Below are positions 18,807 to 27,714 of a DNA stretch of 64,000 nt, one piece after another (the stretch's first letter is position 1; each line of letters begins with the position of its first letter). Position numbers and translations under genes: made by a program. The stretch lies in assembly GCA_964447175.1 (NCBI GenBank), contig CAYURP010000008.1, forward strand, positions 1 to 64,000. The letters run 5' to 3'. Source of the stretch: CAYURP01 sp964447175 (GTDB taxonomy: Bacteria; Zixibacteria; MSB-5A5; SM23-73-2). The notes below the pieces were generated by a model. It did no database searches. It was not told the DNA's origin and saw only the letters and a program-made list of their open reading frames with translations.

Positions 18807-20038
18807 ATAATGGCAGATCCGTATTCAGAAGTTTTGAGCTTGGTTGCTCCCTCCATCAGCCTATGCAGATCGTAGGTTACCCTTTTCTGTAGAATGGTTT
18901 TCTCAATGGCATCGATGATCAAATCCGCTGCCTCCTGCCAGCCCAGATACTCCAGCATCATTACACCGGAAAGAATCAAGGAGCTTGGATTTACCATGTC
19001 CTTGTTAGCATATTTGGGGGCTGTTCCGTGAGTGGCTTCAAATAGTGCAATATAATCGCCGATATTGGCTCCGGGAGCCATTCCCAGTCCGCCTACCTGG
19101 GCAGCGCAGGCATCTGAGAGGTAATCGCCATTCAGATTGGGAGTGGCAAGGACATCATACTCATCAGTTCTGGTTAGAATCTGCTGAAGCATGGAATCCG
19201 CTATCCTATCCTTGATTACAATCTTGTCATCAGGAACCTTGCCATCATATTTGTCCCAGAGTTCAGCTTCGGAAATGGTATGATCGGAAAATTCCTCCCT
19301 GGCCAGCTCATATCCCCAGTCTCTGAAAGCACCCTCGGTGTATTTCATTATGTTGCCCTTGTGAACTAAGGTAACAGATGGCCGCTTTCGCTCAATAGCA
19401 TATTTTATAGCCTTTCTCACCAGTTGCTTAGTTGCACCTATGCTTATGGGTTTTATGCCTATGCCTGAGTCACTCTTTATTTTCAACCGAAAGGTTTTAT
19501 TAAGATAGAGTATAAGCTCGGTGGCTTCTTTGCTGCCCTGGGGCCATTCGATTCCGGCATAAACGTCCTCGGTGTTCTCCCTGTAGATCACCACGTCCAT
19601 CTTTTCGGGATGCTTTACCGGAGACGGAACTCCCTGGAAATACCTTACCGGCCGAACACAGGCATAGAGATTAAGAACCTGACGTAAGGTCACGTTCAAA
19701 GATCTAAATCCACCTCCCACCGGTGTGGTCAAAGGACCCTTGATGGCCACGATGAAATGTTCGATGGCTTTGAAGGTATCCTGGGGTAAGACCTGGCCAT
19801 ATTTGGCCTGGGCGGAGTCCCCGGCATAAATATCAAACCATACAATCTTCTTTTTGCCACCATAAGCTTTTCCCACAGCTGCATCCCAGACCCGGCGGGA
19901 AGCCCTCATTATATCCGGCCCGATGCCATCACCCTCTATATTGGGAATTATGGGAAAATCAGGAATGCTCAGTTTATCTCCCTTGATTTCGATTTTCTCT
20001 CCCTTTTTTGGTACCTCAAGTTTGTCAAACTTGATCAT
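18794..20038 (-). CDS. icd: NADP-type isocitrate dehydrogenase
   Basis: A 414-residue enzyme that decarboxylates isocitrate to 2-oxoglutarate, or carries out the reverse carboxylation. Motifs are NIEGDGIGPDI near residue 34, the substrate loop PVGGGFRSLNVTLRQ near 108-122, VIYRENTEDVYAG near 152 and ATPNLNGDYLSDACAAQVGG near 300 with the metal-binding aspartates. I chose ATG 20038, seven bases after GGAGGG; the upstream TTG at 20050 overlaps that site. The gene closes the aconitase operon (33 bases after the small subunit). Confidence 0.94.
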   Translation of the reverse strand: MIKFDKLEVPKKGEKIEIKGDKLSIPDFPIIPNIEGDGIGPDIMRASRRVWDAAVGKAYGGKKKIVWFDIYAGDSAQAKYGQVLPQDTFKAIEHFIVAIKGPLTTPVGGGFRSLNVTLRQVLNLYACVRPVRYFQGVPSPVKHPEKMDVVIYRENTEDVYAGIEWPQGSKEATELILYLNKTFRLKIKSDSGIGIKPISIGATKQLVRKAIKYAIERKRPSVTLVHKGNIMKYTEGAFRDWGYELAREEFSDHTISEAELWDKYDGKVPDDKIVIKDRIADSMLQQILTRTDEYDVLATPNLNGDYLSDACAAQVGGLGMAPGANIGDYIALFEATHGTAPKYANKDMVNPSSLILSGVMMLEYLGWQEAADLIIDAIEKTILQKRVTYDLHRLMEGATKLKTSEYGSAIIENM

Positions 20039-20071
20039 CTTTCCCTCCAATAAATTTTTAAAGTGAACTAA

Positions 20072-20572
20072 TTATTCTAACTTAAAATCTCCATGCTTTT
20101 CAATATGCGAAAGCAGGCCACCATCTTTTAGAATTTTAATCATCACCTGGGGCAAAGGTGTGAAGTTAAGTGTGATGCCCTGAGTAAGATCGTTAATTGT
20201 TCCCTTTTCCAGATCCACTTCCAATTCATCCCCCTGGCTGATCTTATCTGTATCGCAGATCAAAACCGGAAGCCCTACGTTAATAGAATTCCGGAAGAAA
20301 ATTCGGGCAAAAGATTTAGCCAGGACAGCTGATACTCCGGCCAGCTTTATAATGGTAGGAGCATGCTCCCTGGAGGAGCCCAGTCCGAAGTTTTTGCCTC
20401 CTACTACAAAATCACCTGGCTTGACCTTCTTTGAAAATTCAGGATCAGCATCCTCCAGAACATGCTTAGCCAGTTCAGGTAAATTCGACCTGAGATGAAA
20501 AAGCCTGCCCGGTGCTATCAGATCGGTGGAGATGTCATCTCCAAATTTCCAGACTTTACCTTTCAATATCAT
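20072..20572 (-). CDS. Aconitase/isopropylmalate isomerase-family small subunit
   Basis: A 166-residue swivel-domain subunit of the LeuD/HacB type. The start has GDDISTDLIAPGRL near residue 12 and the active-site loop GGKNFGLGSSREHAP near 58-72, where serine and arginine contact substrate. LeuD, homoaconitase and two-subunit aconitase look alike at this level. Placement between the large subunit and icd, with citrate synthase nearby, points to a citrate-isocitrate aconitase, which is inference from context. Confidence 0.87.
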   Translation of the reverse strand: MILKGKVWKFGDDISTDLIAPGRLFHLRSNLPELAKHVLEDADPEFSKKVKPGDFVVGGKNFGLGSSREHAPTIIKLAGVSAVLAKSFARIFFRNSINVGLPVLICDTDKISQGDELEVDLEKGTINDLTQGITLNFTPLPQVMIKILKDGGLLSHIEKHGDFKLE

Positions 20573-20608
20573 CGAACACCTCTTTTCTCAATCCTGTTTA
20601 AAGATATT

Positions 20609-21931
20609 CTATTTCCTTTTGGATTTTTTCTTTTTTATTTTAACTACTGCTTTCTTGCTTTTAGCTTTTTTCTTGACGAGAAACTCTCTGGGATCGGCAA
20701 TCTTACCAGCTACCGCAGTGGCAGCAGCTGTGGCAGGTGAAGCCAGATAGATAAAACCTTCCGGGTTACCCATCCTGCCTTTGAAATTCCTGTTCATGGT
20801 GGATAAACATCTCTCGCCATTGCCCAGGATGCCCTCGTGTACCCCCACGCAGGGTCCACAGCCAGGAGCCAAAACAGCTGCCCCGAACTCAACTAAAGCC
20901 TTAATGTAACCCTTTCCCATAGCCTCAAGGAAAACCGATTTGGATGCCGGGACGATTATCAGCCTGGTTCTGGGATGTTTCTTTCTCCCCTGGATAATTT
21001 TGCAGGCAATGGTGAAATCCTCCAGCCGACCATTGGTGCAGGTGCCGATAAAGACCTGATCTATGGGAATCTCCTCCTTAATTTCATCAATAGACCTGGT
21101 ATTATCGACAGTATGAGGAAACGAAACAATTGGCGAAAGAGTGGAGGCATCTATCTTGATTTCCCTTTCGTATATAGCATCATCATCCGGAGCTATCTTT
21201 CTGTAGTTTTTTGCTCTTTTGTATTGCAATAGAAATTCCCTGGTGGTTTTATCTGAGGCGATCAGACCAGTCTTTGCTCCAGCCTCAACCGCCATATTGG
21301 ACAGAGTCAATCTTCCGCTCATGGACATCTCTTTGATGGTGTCCCCTGTGAATTCCAGTGCTTTATAAGTAGCGCCATCAGCACCGATCAATCCAATCAA
21401 ATAAAGAATCAAATCTTTGGGGTAGACTCCTGCGGGGAATTTTCCGGTGACCTCGATCTTAAAGGTCTCAGGCACTCTGAGCCAGGTTTTACCCAGAGCC
21501 ATACCAATGGCTACGTCAGTTGATCCCATACCAGTGGAAAAGGCTCCCAGGGCACCTCCAGTGCAGGTGTGGGAATCTGCACCAATTAATATGTCTCCCG
21601 GATTGAGATAGAATTCGGCTATGATCTGGTGACAGATCCCTTCAGCCACATCCGAAAGACAAGCGCCTGTTTTACGGGTGAAATCCCGGATCAACATATG
21701 ATCCGTAGCTAATTCTTTCCGGGGCGAAGGAGCAGCATGATCGATGAATAACACCGATTTACTTGGATTTTTTACCTTTTCCAGCCCAATTTTCTGCAAC
21801 TGGCGAATAGCCAGAGGACCGGTTCCGTCCTGGGTCAGGGCAACGTCAACATCCACTATGGCGATCTCTCCGGCTTTAACCTCTTTTCCCGCATGCTCTG
21901 ATATTATTTTCTCAGCTAAGGTCTTTCCCAT
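20609..21931 (-). CDS. Aconitase/isopropylmalate isomerase-family large subunit with Lys-rich tail
   Basis: A 440-residue LeuC/HacA-type subunit that carries the [4Fe-4S] cluster. Motifs are GADSHTCTGGALGAF near 118, the first cluster cysteine in FIGTCTNGR near 300 and the other two in APGCGPCVGVHEG near 360. The last 24 residues are mostly lysine (KKKAKSKKA...KIKKKKSKRK), which the family normally lacks. I take ATG 21931 over the in-frame GTG at 21937 because GAGG lies just before it. The small subunit follows after 36 bases. Confidence 0.88.
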   Translation of the reverse strand: MGKTLAEKIISEHAGKEVKAGEIAIVDVDVALTQDGTGPLAIRQLQKIGLEKVKNPSKSVLFIDHAAPSPRKELATDHMLIRDFTRKTGACLSDVAEGICHQIIAEFYLNPGDILIGADSHTCTGGALGAFSTGMGSTDVAIGMALGKTWLRVPETFKIEVTGKFPAGVYPKDLILYLIGLIGADGATYKALEFTGDTIKEMSMSGRLTLSNMAVEAGAKTGLIASDKTTREFLLQYKRAKNYRKIAPDDDAIYEREIKIDASTLSPIVSFPHTVDNTRSIDEIKEEIPIDQVFIGTCTNGRLEDFTIACKIIQGRKKHPRTRLIIVPASKSVFLEAMGKGYIKALVEFGAAVLAPGCGPCVGVHEGILGNGERCLSTMNRNFKGRMGNPEGFIYLASPATAAATAVAGKIADPREFLVKKKAKSKKAVVKIKKKKSKRK

Positions 21932-22015
21932 AATCACCTCTTGGAGAATAAGTTTAAGTTTGACAATAACTTACAAAAGAACATGACGTAAATGTGATTC
22001 TTTTCACAATCTTTA

Positions 22016-22043
22016 AATTTACTAAAAAAACGCCAATTGTCAA
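22016..22043 (-). promoter_or_regulatory. Candidate promoter of the aconitase-icd operon
   Basis: Reading leftward: TTGACA (22043-22038), 16 bases, TAAATT (22021-22016), about 80 bases upstream of the large-subunit start. Confidence 0.5.
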
Positions 22044-22096
22044 CTATTCTTTTTCAAATTTCTGGTCTCTATTGGATAAATCATAATAAAAATGAA

Positions 22097-22124
22097 TTGA
22101 CTTTGCAAAAAAATTATGTATTAT
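22097..22124 (+). promoter_or_regulatory. Candidate promoter of the ACT-domain gene
   Basis: TTGACT (22097-22102), 16 bases, TATTAT (22119-22124), in the divergent region with the aconitase promoter. Confidence 0.5.
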
Positions 22125-22192
22125 TATGTAGGTAAGCTCAGTTTTGATAAGTTACTATTTCAGGTTGAGAAATCCGAGGAAAAGAGGTTTTT

Positions 22193-22654
22193 ATGCCCGA
22201 TATTGAGATTACCTGCAATACAAATGTGTGTTTGATCACAATAAACTCCGCTCCAGATCGACCCGGAATAGGAGCCCAGGTTTTTGGTGATCTCTGGTCC
22301 AGCGGAATTAACGTCATGATGATATCCTCCACACCGGTGTCTAAAGGGAAAGCCAATATAACCCTAACCGTGGCACATAATGATTTAAATCATGCTATAT
22401 TTTGCTTGAAGAAAGTGCAGCAACACGTCGGAGCAGAGAGCCTGGAGGTCGATTCGGATGCTGCGCTTTTATGTATCTCCGGTCCTCACCTGGCCCAAAC
22501 GCCGGGAATTGCCAGCGAGATTTTCAAAATTCTATCGGAAAAGGAAATCAACGTGGAAGCAGTTTCAACATTTCCCACCTTAATCAGCTGTATCATTCAA
22601 AAAGCCTTTGCCTCCCAGGCTACCGAGGCTTTAAAGCATAAGTTTTGTTCCTGA
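22193..22654 (+). CDS. Standalone double ACT-domain protein
   Basis: 153 residues containing two ACT domains: the first begins LITINSAPDRPGIGAQVFGDL near residue 15 and the second LLCISGPHLAQTPGIASEIFKIL near 92. The arrangement is like the C-terminal regulatory half of aspartate kinase, but no kinase domain is present. It probably binds an amino acid and acts as a free regulatory subunit. AAGAGG precedes the ATG at 22193. It is monocistronic, convergent with citrate synthase across a shared terminator. Confidence 0.82.
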   Translation: MPDIEITCNTNVCLITINSAPDRPGIGAQVFGDLWSSGINVMMISSTPVSKGKANITLTVAHNDLNHAIFCLKKVQQHVGAESLEVDSDAALLCISGPHLAQTPGIASEIFKILSEKEINVEAVSTFPTLISCIIQKAFASQATEALKHKFCS

Positions 22655-22686
22655 ATAAGAGACTTTTACCGGAGTTTTTTTAAATT

Positions 22687-22722
22687 AAAAAAACCGACCC
22701 GCTTCAAACGGGGCGGTTTTTT
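22687..22722. terminator. Bidirectional intrinsic terminator
   Basis: A-run, CCGaCCCG (22694-22701), loop CTTCAAA, CGGGgCGG (22709-22716), T-run. It lies between the convergent ACT gene (+) and gltA (-). Confidence 0.9.
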
Positions 22723-22751
22723 ATATCAATTCTAATTAGGTATCTTCGTCT

Positions 22752-23924
22752 TTATCTTTTGTCCATAGGCACGTATTTCTGTTCCATGGGACCTACATAA
22801 ACTGCTCGGGGTCTGAAGATCCTGTTCTGGGGCAGATACTCCAGGACCCGGGCCACCCATCCGGACACCCTGCTCACCGCAAAGATAGGGGTGAACATGG
22901 GAATCTCAATTCCCATGGCATAATAGATGGTTCCGGAATAGAAATCCACGTTGGGGAAAATCCCCTTTTCGCCATAGGCTTTGATAACCTCCTCCTCAAC
23001 CTTCTTGGCAATTTTGTAGAGATGCCCCATCTTTTTCATTTCGGTTACCTTCTGGGAGTATTGTCCCAAGACCTTAGCTCTCGGATCATAGGCTTTATAA
23101 ACCCTGTGACCAAATCCCATGATCTTTTTCTTGTTGTCGATGCAATCTTTTACGTATTTGACCGCACCGGCTTCATCCTTTATCTGCATCATATCAGCCA
23201 AAGCTCTCTCATTGGCACCGCCGTGAAGCGGACCCTTCAGGCTGCAGATTCCGGCACAAATTGAGGAGTACATATCACTCAAGGAGGAATTGGTAACCAT
23301 GGTGGTGAAGGTGGAGGCATTCATTCCGTGATCCGCATGCAAAATCAAGGAGACATCCATAACCTTAGTGGTAAAATCATCCGGTTTCTCACCAGTCATC
23401 ATATACAAAAAATTAGCAGAGTGATCCAGGCTGGGATCAGGTTTAAGCGGCTCTTTACCGTTTCTTATTCGAGCAACCGCACCAGCTATGGTGGACATCT
23501 GAGCGATCAGCTTGATCCCGATTTCCGTTTCGATTTCCACGCTGGTATCATCCGCTTTAAGATCAAAACAGCCCAGAACAGATACCCCGGTTCTCATAGC
23601 AGCCATGGGGTGAACGTCCTTGGGAATCCTTTTCAGGGTATCGATCACCTCGGCTGGAATCTCTCTGTATCCTAAAAGCTTCTTGTTGAAATCATCCAGT
23701 TCCTTTTTGGTGGGGAGCTTGCCGAACATTAAAAGATAGGAAGTCTCCTCAAAGTTGGAATGTTCAGCCAGATCGAATATATTATAGCCCCGGTAAACCA
23801 GCCATCCTTTTTCCCCGTCCACATAGCCAATCTTGGTCTCCCCGGTTATGGCGCCCTCCAATCCTCTTCCCAGCTGAATAGTGGTGGGCCACTCGATTTT
23901 ACCCACATACTTTGGACCAGCCAT
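22752..23924 (-). CDS. gltA: Citrate synthase
   Basis: A 390-residue enzyme that condenses oxaloacetate and acetyl-CoA to citrate. Catalytic regions are visible: LILHADHGMNASTFT near 192, GPLHGGANERAL near 232 with the first histidine, MGFGHRVYKAYDPRA near 268 with the second, and NVDFYSGTIYYAMG near 323 with the aspartate. The length is that of the short (dimeric or archaeal-like) class. AGGAGGT lies before the ATG at 23924. With its own promoter, it is probably a separate transcript from the kor-ndk operon upstream. Confidence 0.95.
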   Translation of the reverse strand: MAGPKYVGKIEWPTTIQLGRGLEGAITGETKIGYVDGEKGWLVYRGYNIFDLAEHSNFEETSYLLMFGKLPTKKELDDFNKKLLGYREIPAEVIDTLKRIPKDVHPMAAMRTGVSVLGCFDLKADDTSVEIETEIGIKLIAQMSTIAGAVARIRNGKEPLKPDPSLDHSANFLYMMTGEKPDDFTTKVMDVSLILHADHGMNASTFTTMVTNSSLSDMYSSICAGICSLKGPLHGGANERALADMMQIKDEAGAVKYVKDCIDNKKKIMGFGHRVYKAYDPRAKVLGQYSQKVTEMKKMGHLYKIAKKVEEEVIKAYGEKGIFPNVDFYSGTIYYAMGIEIPMFTPIFAVSRVSGWVARVLEYLPQNRIFRPRAVYVGPMEQKYVPMDKR

Positions 23925-23994
23925 TTTGTTTACCTCCTATTTGTAAAACATTTAAACTAACTCTTCTTGTGAAAAATTTCACTATATTACTCCT

Positions 23995-24023
23995 AATATA
24001 AAGAATATCAATAAAGATGTCAA
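23995..24023 (-). promoter_or_regulatory. Sigma70-type promoter of gltA
   Basis: Reading leftward: TTGACA (24023-24018), 17-base spacer, TATATT (24000-23995). The leader is about 65 bases. Confidence 0.7.
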
Positions 24024-24061
24024 GCATTTTTACCTACTCAAATCTGAAATATTCAGTTCGT

Positions 24062-24140
24062 GTGGGAATTGTCGTCAAGACCCGTTCCGGGGATTTCCCT
24101 CACGGAAGCTTTGGTGGGGGAATTCCAATTCCCTTACCAA
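24062..24140. repeat. Hairpin pair between ndk and gltA
   Basis: Two hairpins: GTGGGAATT..ATTTCCCTCAC with a conserved loop (GTCGTCAAGACCCGTTCCGG) and TTGGTGGGGGAA..TTCCCTTACCAA with loop TTCCAA. The same pair, with different but still pairing stems, occurs at 55911-55994. Confidence 0.7.
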
Positions 24141-24161
24141 CCAGAGAGATTCACATTCCAG

Positions 24162-24584
24162 TCACGCAGTCAAAAAATCCTTGTTAAAGAAGAAATCTAT
24201 TTCAAATTTAGCGGATTCTTCAGAATCTGAAGCATGGACTGAGTTTCTGGTGATATCCAGACCAAAAGTGTATCTTATAGTCCCTTCATTTGATTTTTTG
24301 GGATCTGTGCTACCCACCAGCTTTCGCAGATCCTGCACTGCATTTTCTTTTTTTAAAAGCACCGCAACCACAGAGCCGGTGCTGACAAACTTTATTAAAT
24401 CATTGAAAAAAGATTTATCCTTATGCACCTGATAAAACCTTTTTGCGTCTTCAGCTTTTAGATGAACCATTTTCAAATCCAATATCTGAAATCTTTTCCT
24501 TTCAACCTGGAAAAGAATCTCACCGATCAGGTTTCTCTCAATAGCATCCGGTTTGATTAAAAGAAGGGTAAGCTCTTTGTTCAT
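24162..24584 (-). CDS. ndk: Nucleoside diphosphate kinase
   Basis: At 140 residues it is standard for the family, which transfers the terminal phosphate between nucleotides by a phosphohistidine. It opens LTLLLIKPDAIERNLIGEI and has the catalytic histidine in RNSVHASDSEESA near residue 117. Its start overlaps korC by four bases. It ends the first kor operon; a link with succinyl-CoA synthetase nucleotide use is possible but speculative. Confidence 0.95.
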   Translation of the reverse strand: MNKELTLLLIKPDAIERNLIGEILFQVERKRFQILDLKMVHLKAEDAKRFYQVHKDKSFFNDLIKFVSTGSVVAVLLKKENAVQDLRKLVGSTDPKKSNEGTIRYTFGLDITRNSVHASDSEESAKFEIDFFFNKDFLTA

Positions 24585-25177
24585 CTGGTTTTTTTTGCGT
24601 TTTGTATTTTTCGCCTTTTTTTTACCAGCTCAAAACCCAATTCCAAAGCTTTCAGATTTGATTCTAAGGTTCCCTTAGGAGCTCTATCCTTGACCGCTTG
24701 TATCAAAGAGTCTTTAGAGACGAGTTTGGTCAAAGCGGCCAGGGTTCCCAAAGCGATGATATTGGCGAAAATGGAGGTGCCCAGCTCCTCCTTAGCTGCC
24801 CGGGTGAAGGGGTATGCTTTGAATTCCCTTGCTGGCGGCTGATTAACCAGATCAATATCAATAACCAGTATTCCTTCCTCTTTTAATTTCAGGTAATATG
24901 CGTCGCACGCTTCCTGGGTTAAAGCCAGGAGAAGATCCAGCTTTATAGTCTTGGGATAATATATCATTCCCGAGCTTACTACGATATCAGAACGGCTGGC
25001 GCCTCCTCGAGCTTCAGGCCCGTAACTCTGGGTCTGGGTCACATTTTTACCATCATAAATTCCTATAGCTTGAGCCAGGATGGTTCCGGCAAAAAGCAGA
25101 CCCTGTCCTCCTGAGCCGCTCAAACTGATCTCATATCTTTCCTCATGGTCTGATAATATTTTTCTTACCCGATGCAT
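24581..25177 (-). CDS. korC: 2-oxoacid:ferredoxin oxidoreductase gamma subunit (cluster 1)
   Basis: A 198-residue gamma subunit of the 2-oxoglutarate:ferredoxin oxidoreductase type. Seen are LSGSGGQGLLFAGTILAQA near residue 19 and the loop QTQSYGPEARGGASRSDIV near 50, both family marks. It completes a korD-A-B-C complex that oxidises 2-oxoglutarate (or another 2-oxoacid) to the acyl-CoA and reduces ferredoxin. It is 75 bases downstream of korB. Substrate is inferred from the surrounding citric acid cycle genes. Confidence 0.88.
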   Translation of the reverse strand: MHRVRKILSDHEERYEISLSGSGGQGLLFAGTILAQAIGIYDGKNVTQTQSYGPEARGGASRSDIVVSSGMIYYPKTIKLDLLLALTQEACDAYYLKLKEEGILVIDIDLVNQPPAREFKAYPFTRAAKEELGTSIFANIIALGTLAALTKLVSKDSLIQAVKDRAPKGTLESNLKALELGFELVKKRRKIQNAKKTR

Positions 25178-25252
25178 CTTTTAGATTGGCATATAGTGTT
25201 TTGAGTCTGTTTCCTTATTACTGACTGATTCTTTTTGGATTTCTGCCCGGGT

Positions 25253-26089
25253 TTAACTTTCCTTTCCCTGGGAACGTTTGATCACTTTATCGTATTCCTC
25301 AACATATTCCGGGAATTCGATATCCCACAGAATTCCGGTTAAGAACTTATCCTTAAGTTTATCCGGGGGCATTCTCCTTGCAGCTTCTACGGAGACAGCG
25401 TGCTCCTTTTGCCACTGCATCATTTGAACTGCATCGCCTTCCCGGTTTAATCTCCCGTATATGGTAGGGCACTGGGAGATCACCTCCACCATAGAGAATC
25501 CCTTTTTAAGTATAGCATTTTTGACCAGCTTCTGCAGCTGGGTTACATGATACGTCGTCCCCCGAGCCACGAAAACCGCACCGGCACTTTTAGCTAAATT
25601 ACAGGGATCAAAACCCCGCTCCACGTTTCCGTAAGGGGCAGTGGTTGCTTTTTTCTCATAGGGAGTGGAGGGCGAAAGCTGGCCCCCGGTCATACCATAG
25701 GTGTTGTTGTTGATCAAAACCGTGGTGATGTCTATATTCCGACGGCAGGCATGTATGAAATGATTTCCTCCTATTGCCAGACCATCACCGTCTCCGGTAA
25801 TGACTATCACCTTAAGTTCTGGCTTGGCGAACTTGATCCCCGTGGCAAAAGCCAGCGGCCTGCCGTGGGTGGTGTGCAGGGTATTGAAATCAGCATAGAC
25901 CGGCATTCGACTGGAACAGCCGATTCCAGAGACCATACACACCTCATCCTTTGGCATCTGGAGCTCGTCCACCGCCCGGATAACGGAACCAAAGGCTATC
26001 CCTATTCCACATCCCGGACACCAGACACTGGGGAATTTCTTTTTTGTCCTTAAATATTCATAGGTTAAGTTTGTGATTACCTGTTCCAC
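25253..26089 (-). CDS. korB: 2-oxoacid:ferredoxin oxidoreductase beta subunit (cluster 1)
   Basis: A 278-residue thiamine-diphosphate subunit. The cluster and cofactor region starts PSVWCPGCGIGIAFG near 20. The TPP/Mg motif GDGDGLAIGGNHFIHACRRN is near 96, followed by NNNTYGMTGGQLSPSTP. SGIGCSSRMP near 54 is the usual cysteine motif of KorB. It starts one base after the korA stop, so the two are translated together. Confidence 0.92.
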   Translation of the reverse strand: MEQVITNLTYEYLRTKKKFPSVWCPGCGIGIAFGSVIRAVDELQMPKDEVCMVSGIGCSSRMPVYADFNTLHTTHGRPLAFATGIKFAKPELKVIVITGDGDGLAIGGNHFIHACRRNIDITTVLINNNTYGMTGGQLSPSTPYEKKATTAPYGNVERGFDPCNLAKSAGAVFVARGTTYHVTQLQKLVKNAILKKGFSMVEVISQCPTIYGRLNREGDAVQMMQWQKEHAVSVEAARRMPPDKLKDKFLTGILWDIEFPEYVEEYDKVIKRSQGKES

Positions 26090-26090
26090 C

Positions 26091-27239
26091 TTATTTCACC
26101 TCCCTGATTTTTCTGAAGATCTCGTCGGGAGTCAAAAGCTCACCGTCATAACGGTGCAAGCCTCGAATCCGGGCAGATCCACAACTGGCTCTCATTACCT
26201 CACCTATAAGCTGTCCCTGGTTAAGCTCACAGACCAAAATCAGATCGACTCGCTCCGATAGATGTTCCATGTATACATCGGGGAAGGGCCAGATGGTCAG
26301 AGGTTGAATCAGTCCGATTTTTATCCTTCTCTGCCGGGCCATTCTCACCGCTTCCTGCGCTACCCGAGCTGCAGATCCGTAGGCAAAAACCGCTGAGGTG
26401 GCATCTTCCATAAACTCTTCCTTGACCTGAATTATGTCGTTTATGTTATGTTCGATCTTATTTTTTAACTTATCCAGTTTGTTTTTTATCTCATCCGGTC
26501 TGGAGGTGGGAAATCCCAGGGGATCGTGAGTGAGTCCGGTTACATTATAACGATACCCCTCGCCAAAGCTGGCCATGGGGGAAACAAAATGGGGATTGAT
26601 TTCAAAATGCTGGTACCACTCTGGCGGCACCGTGGGTTTCCAGCGTTTGACCACTTTAACCTCATCCGGCTCAGGCAGTTCCACAATCTCCCGCATATGA
26701 CCGATAACCTCATCTAAAAGTAAAATCACCGGGGTTCGATATTTTTCCGAAAGATTAAATGCCCTCACCGTCAGGTCAAAGGTTTCCCTCACCGATGATG
26801 GAGCCAAAGCTATGGCGTGGTAGTCCCCATGGGTTCCCCACCTGGCTTGCATGGTATCCGACTGGGATACTTTGGTGGGCAGTCCGGTGGAGGGACCACC
26901 CCTCTGCACATTCACCACCACGCAGGGAACCTCAGCCATATAAGCATAACCGATATTTTCCTGCATCAATGAAAATCCAGGTCCGGAGGTGGCGGTCATG
27001 GCTTTAGCCCCTGCCAGGGATGCTCCGATCACCGTAGCGATGCTGGCGATCTCATCCTCCATCTGGATGAATTTACCACCCTGTTTGGGAAGCTCCCGGG
27101 CTAAATACTCCGCTATCTCAGTGGATGGGGTTATGGGATATCCGCCAAAGAATTCCACCCTGGCAGCTAAAGCTCCCAGGGCGCAGGCAGTATTACCCTG
27201 CAAAAGCCTCAGTTTTCCTGTATCTCTTTTATGTTCCAT
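26091..27239 (-). CDS. korA: 2-oxoacid:ferredoxin oxidoreductase alpha subunit (cluster 1)
   Basis: A 382-residue alpha subunit. The family marks are GNTACALGALAARVEFFGGYPITPSTE-type opening at 15-40, TATSGPGFSLMQENIGYA near 80 and RGGPSTGLPTKVSQSD near 110, typical of the 2-oxoglutarate branch. It overlaps korD by 11 bases and is next to korB. Together they form the catalytic core of a CoA-dependent 2-oxoacid oxidoreductase. Confidence 0.92.
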   Translation of the reverse strand: MEHKRDTGKLRLLQGNTACALGALAARVEFFGGYPITPSTEIAEYLARELPKQGGKFIQMEDEIASIATVIGASLAGAKAMTATSGPGFSLMQENIGYAYMAEVPCVVVNVQRGGPSTGLPTKVSQSDTMQARWGTHGDYHAIALAPSSVRETFDLTVRAFNLSEKYRTPVILLLDEVIGHMREIVELPEPDEVKVVKRWKPTVPPEWYQHFEINPHFVSPMASFGEGYRYNVTGLTHDPLGFPTSRPDEIKNKLDKLKNKIEHNINDIIQVKEEFMEDATSAVFAYGSAARVAQEAVRMARQRRIKIGLIQPLTIWPFPDVYMEHLSERVDLILVCELNQGQLIGEVMRASCGSARIRGLHRYDGELLTPDEIFRKIREVK

Positions 27240-27477
27240 TCTGAGATTTCTTTCCTTTCCTGCGAACCGTTATGGCAAAATCTGGACACCTCAGCTCACA
27301 CATCAGGCATTGGGTGCACTTCTCAGGATAGGTTAAAACCGGAAGACCATCCTTATCCGAGGTCAGAGCCTGAGTGGGGCAGAAAGCCACGCATATCCCA
27401 CAGCGTTTGCACCAGGCTTCGAAAACGTGAACCTTCTCCGCTTCTTTCTCCTTTGTCTTAGTGCTTTCCTCAGCCAA
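27229..27477 (-). CDS. korD: 4Fe-4S ferredoxin-type delta subunit (cluster 1)
   Basis: An 82-residue protein with two [4Fe-4S] motifs: CKRCGICVAFCP near 24 and CTQCLMCELRCP near 54. It is the electron-output subunit of the first kor complex and the first gene of its operon, with a good promoter 40 bases upstream. Confidence 0.9.
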   Translation of the reverse strand: MAEESTKTKEKEAEKVHVFEAWCKRCGICVAFCPTQALTSDKDGLPVLTYPEKCTQCLMCELRCPDFAITVRRKGKKSQNGT

Positions 27478-27517
27478 AATTACTAAACCTCACAACAAAT
27501 TTATATTGACTTCGCAG

Positions 27518-27546
27518 AATATATACATAGACTAAAATAAAATCAA
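27518..27546 (-). promoter_or_regulatory. Candidate promoter of korDABC-ndk (cluster 1)
   Basis: Reading leftward: TTGATT (27546-27541), 17-base spacer, TATATT (27523-27518); leader of about 35 bases. Confidence 0.55.
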
Positions 27547-27714
27547 GTAATTATCTTTTTACGTATATGAATTGATTAAAATTAGTCAGCATAATAGATT
27601 ATTTGAAGATATTCACCCATTCACTTATGAACCATTTCTTGAAAAGCATGCAAATCTAATTCAATCGCTATTAGTAAATATCTGAGAGGAGAACCTCTAA
27701 ATTAAAGTTTCAAA

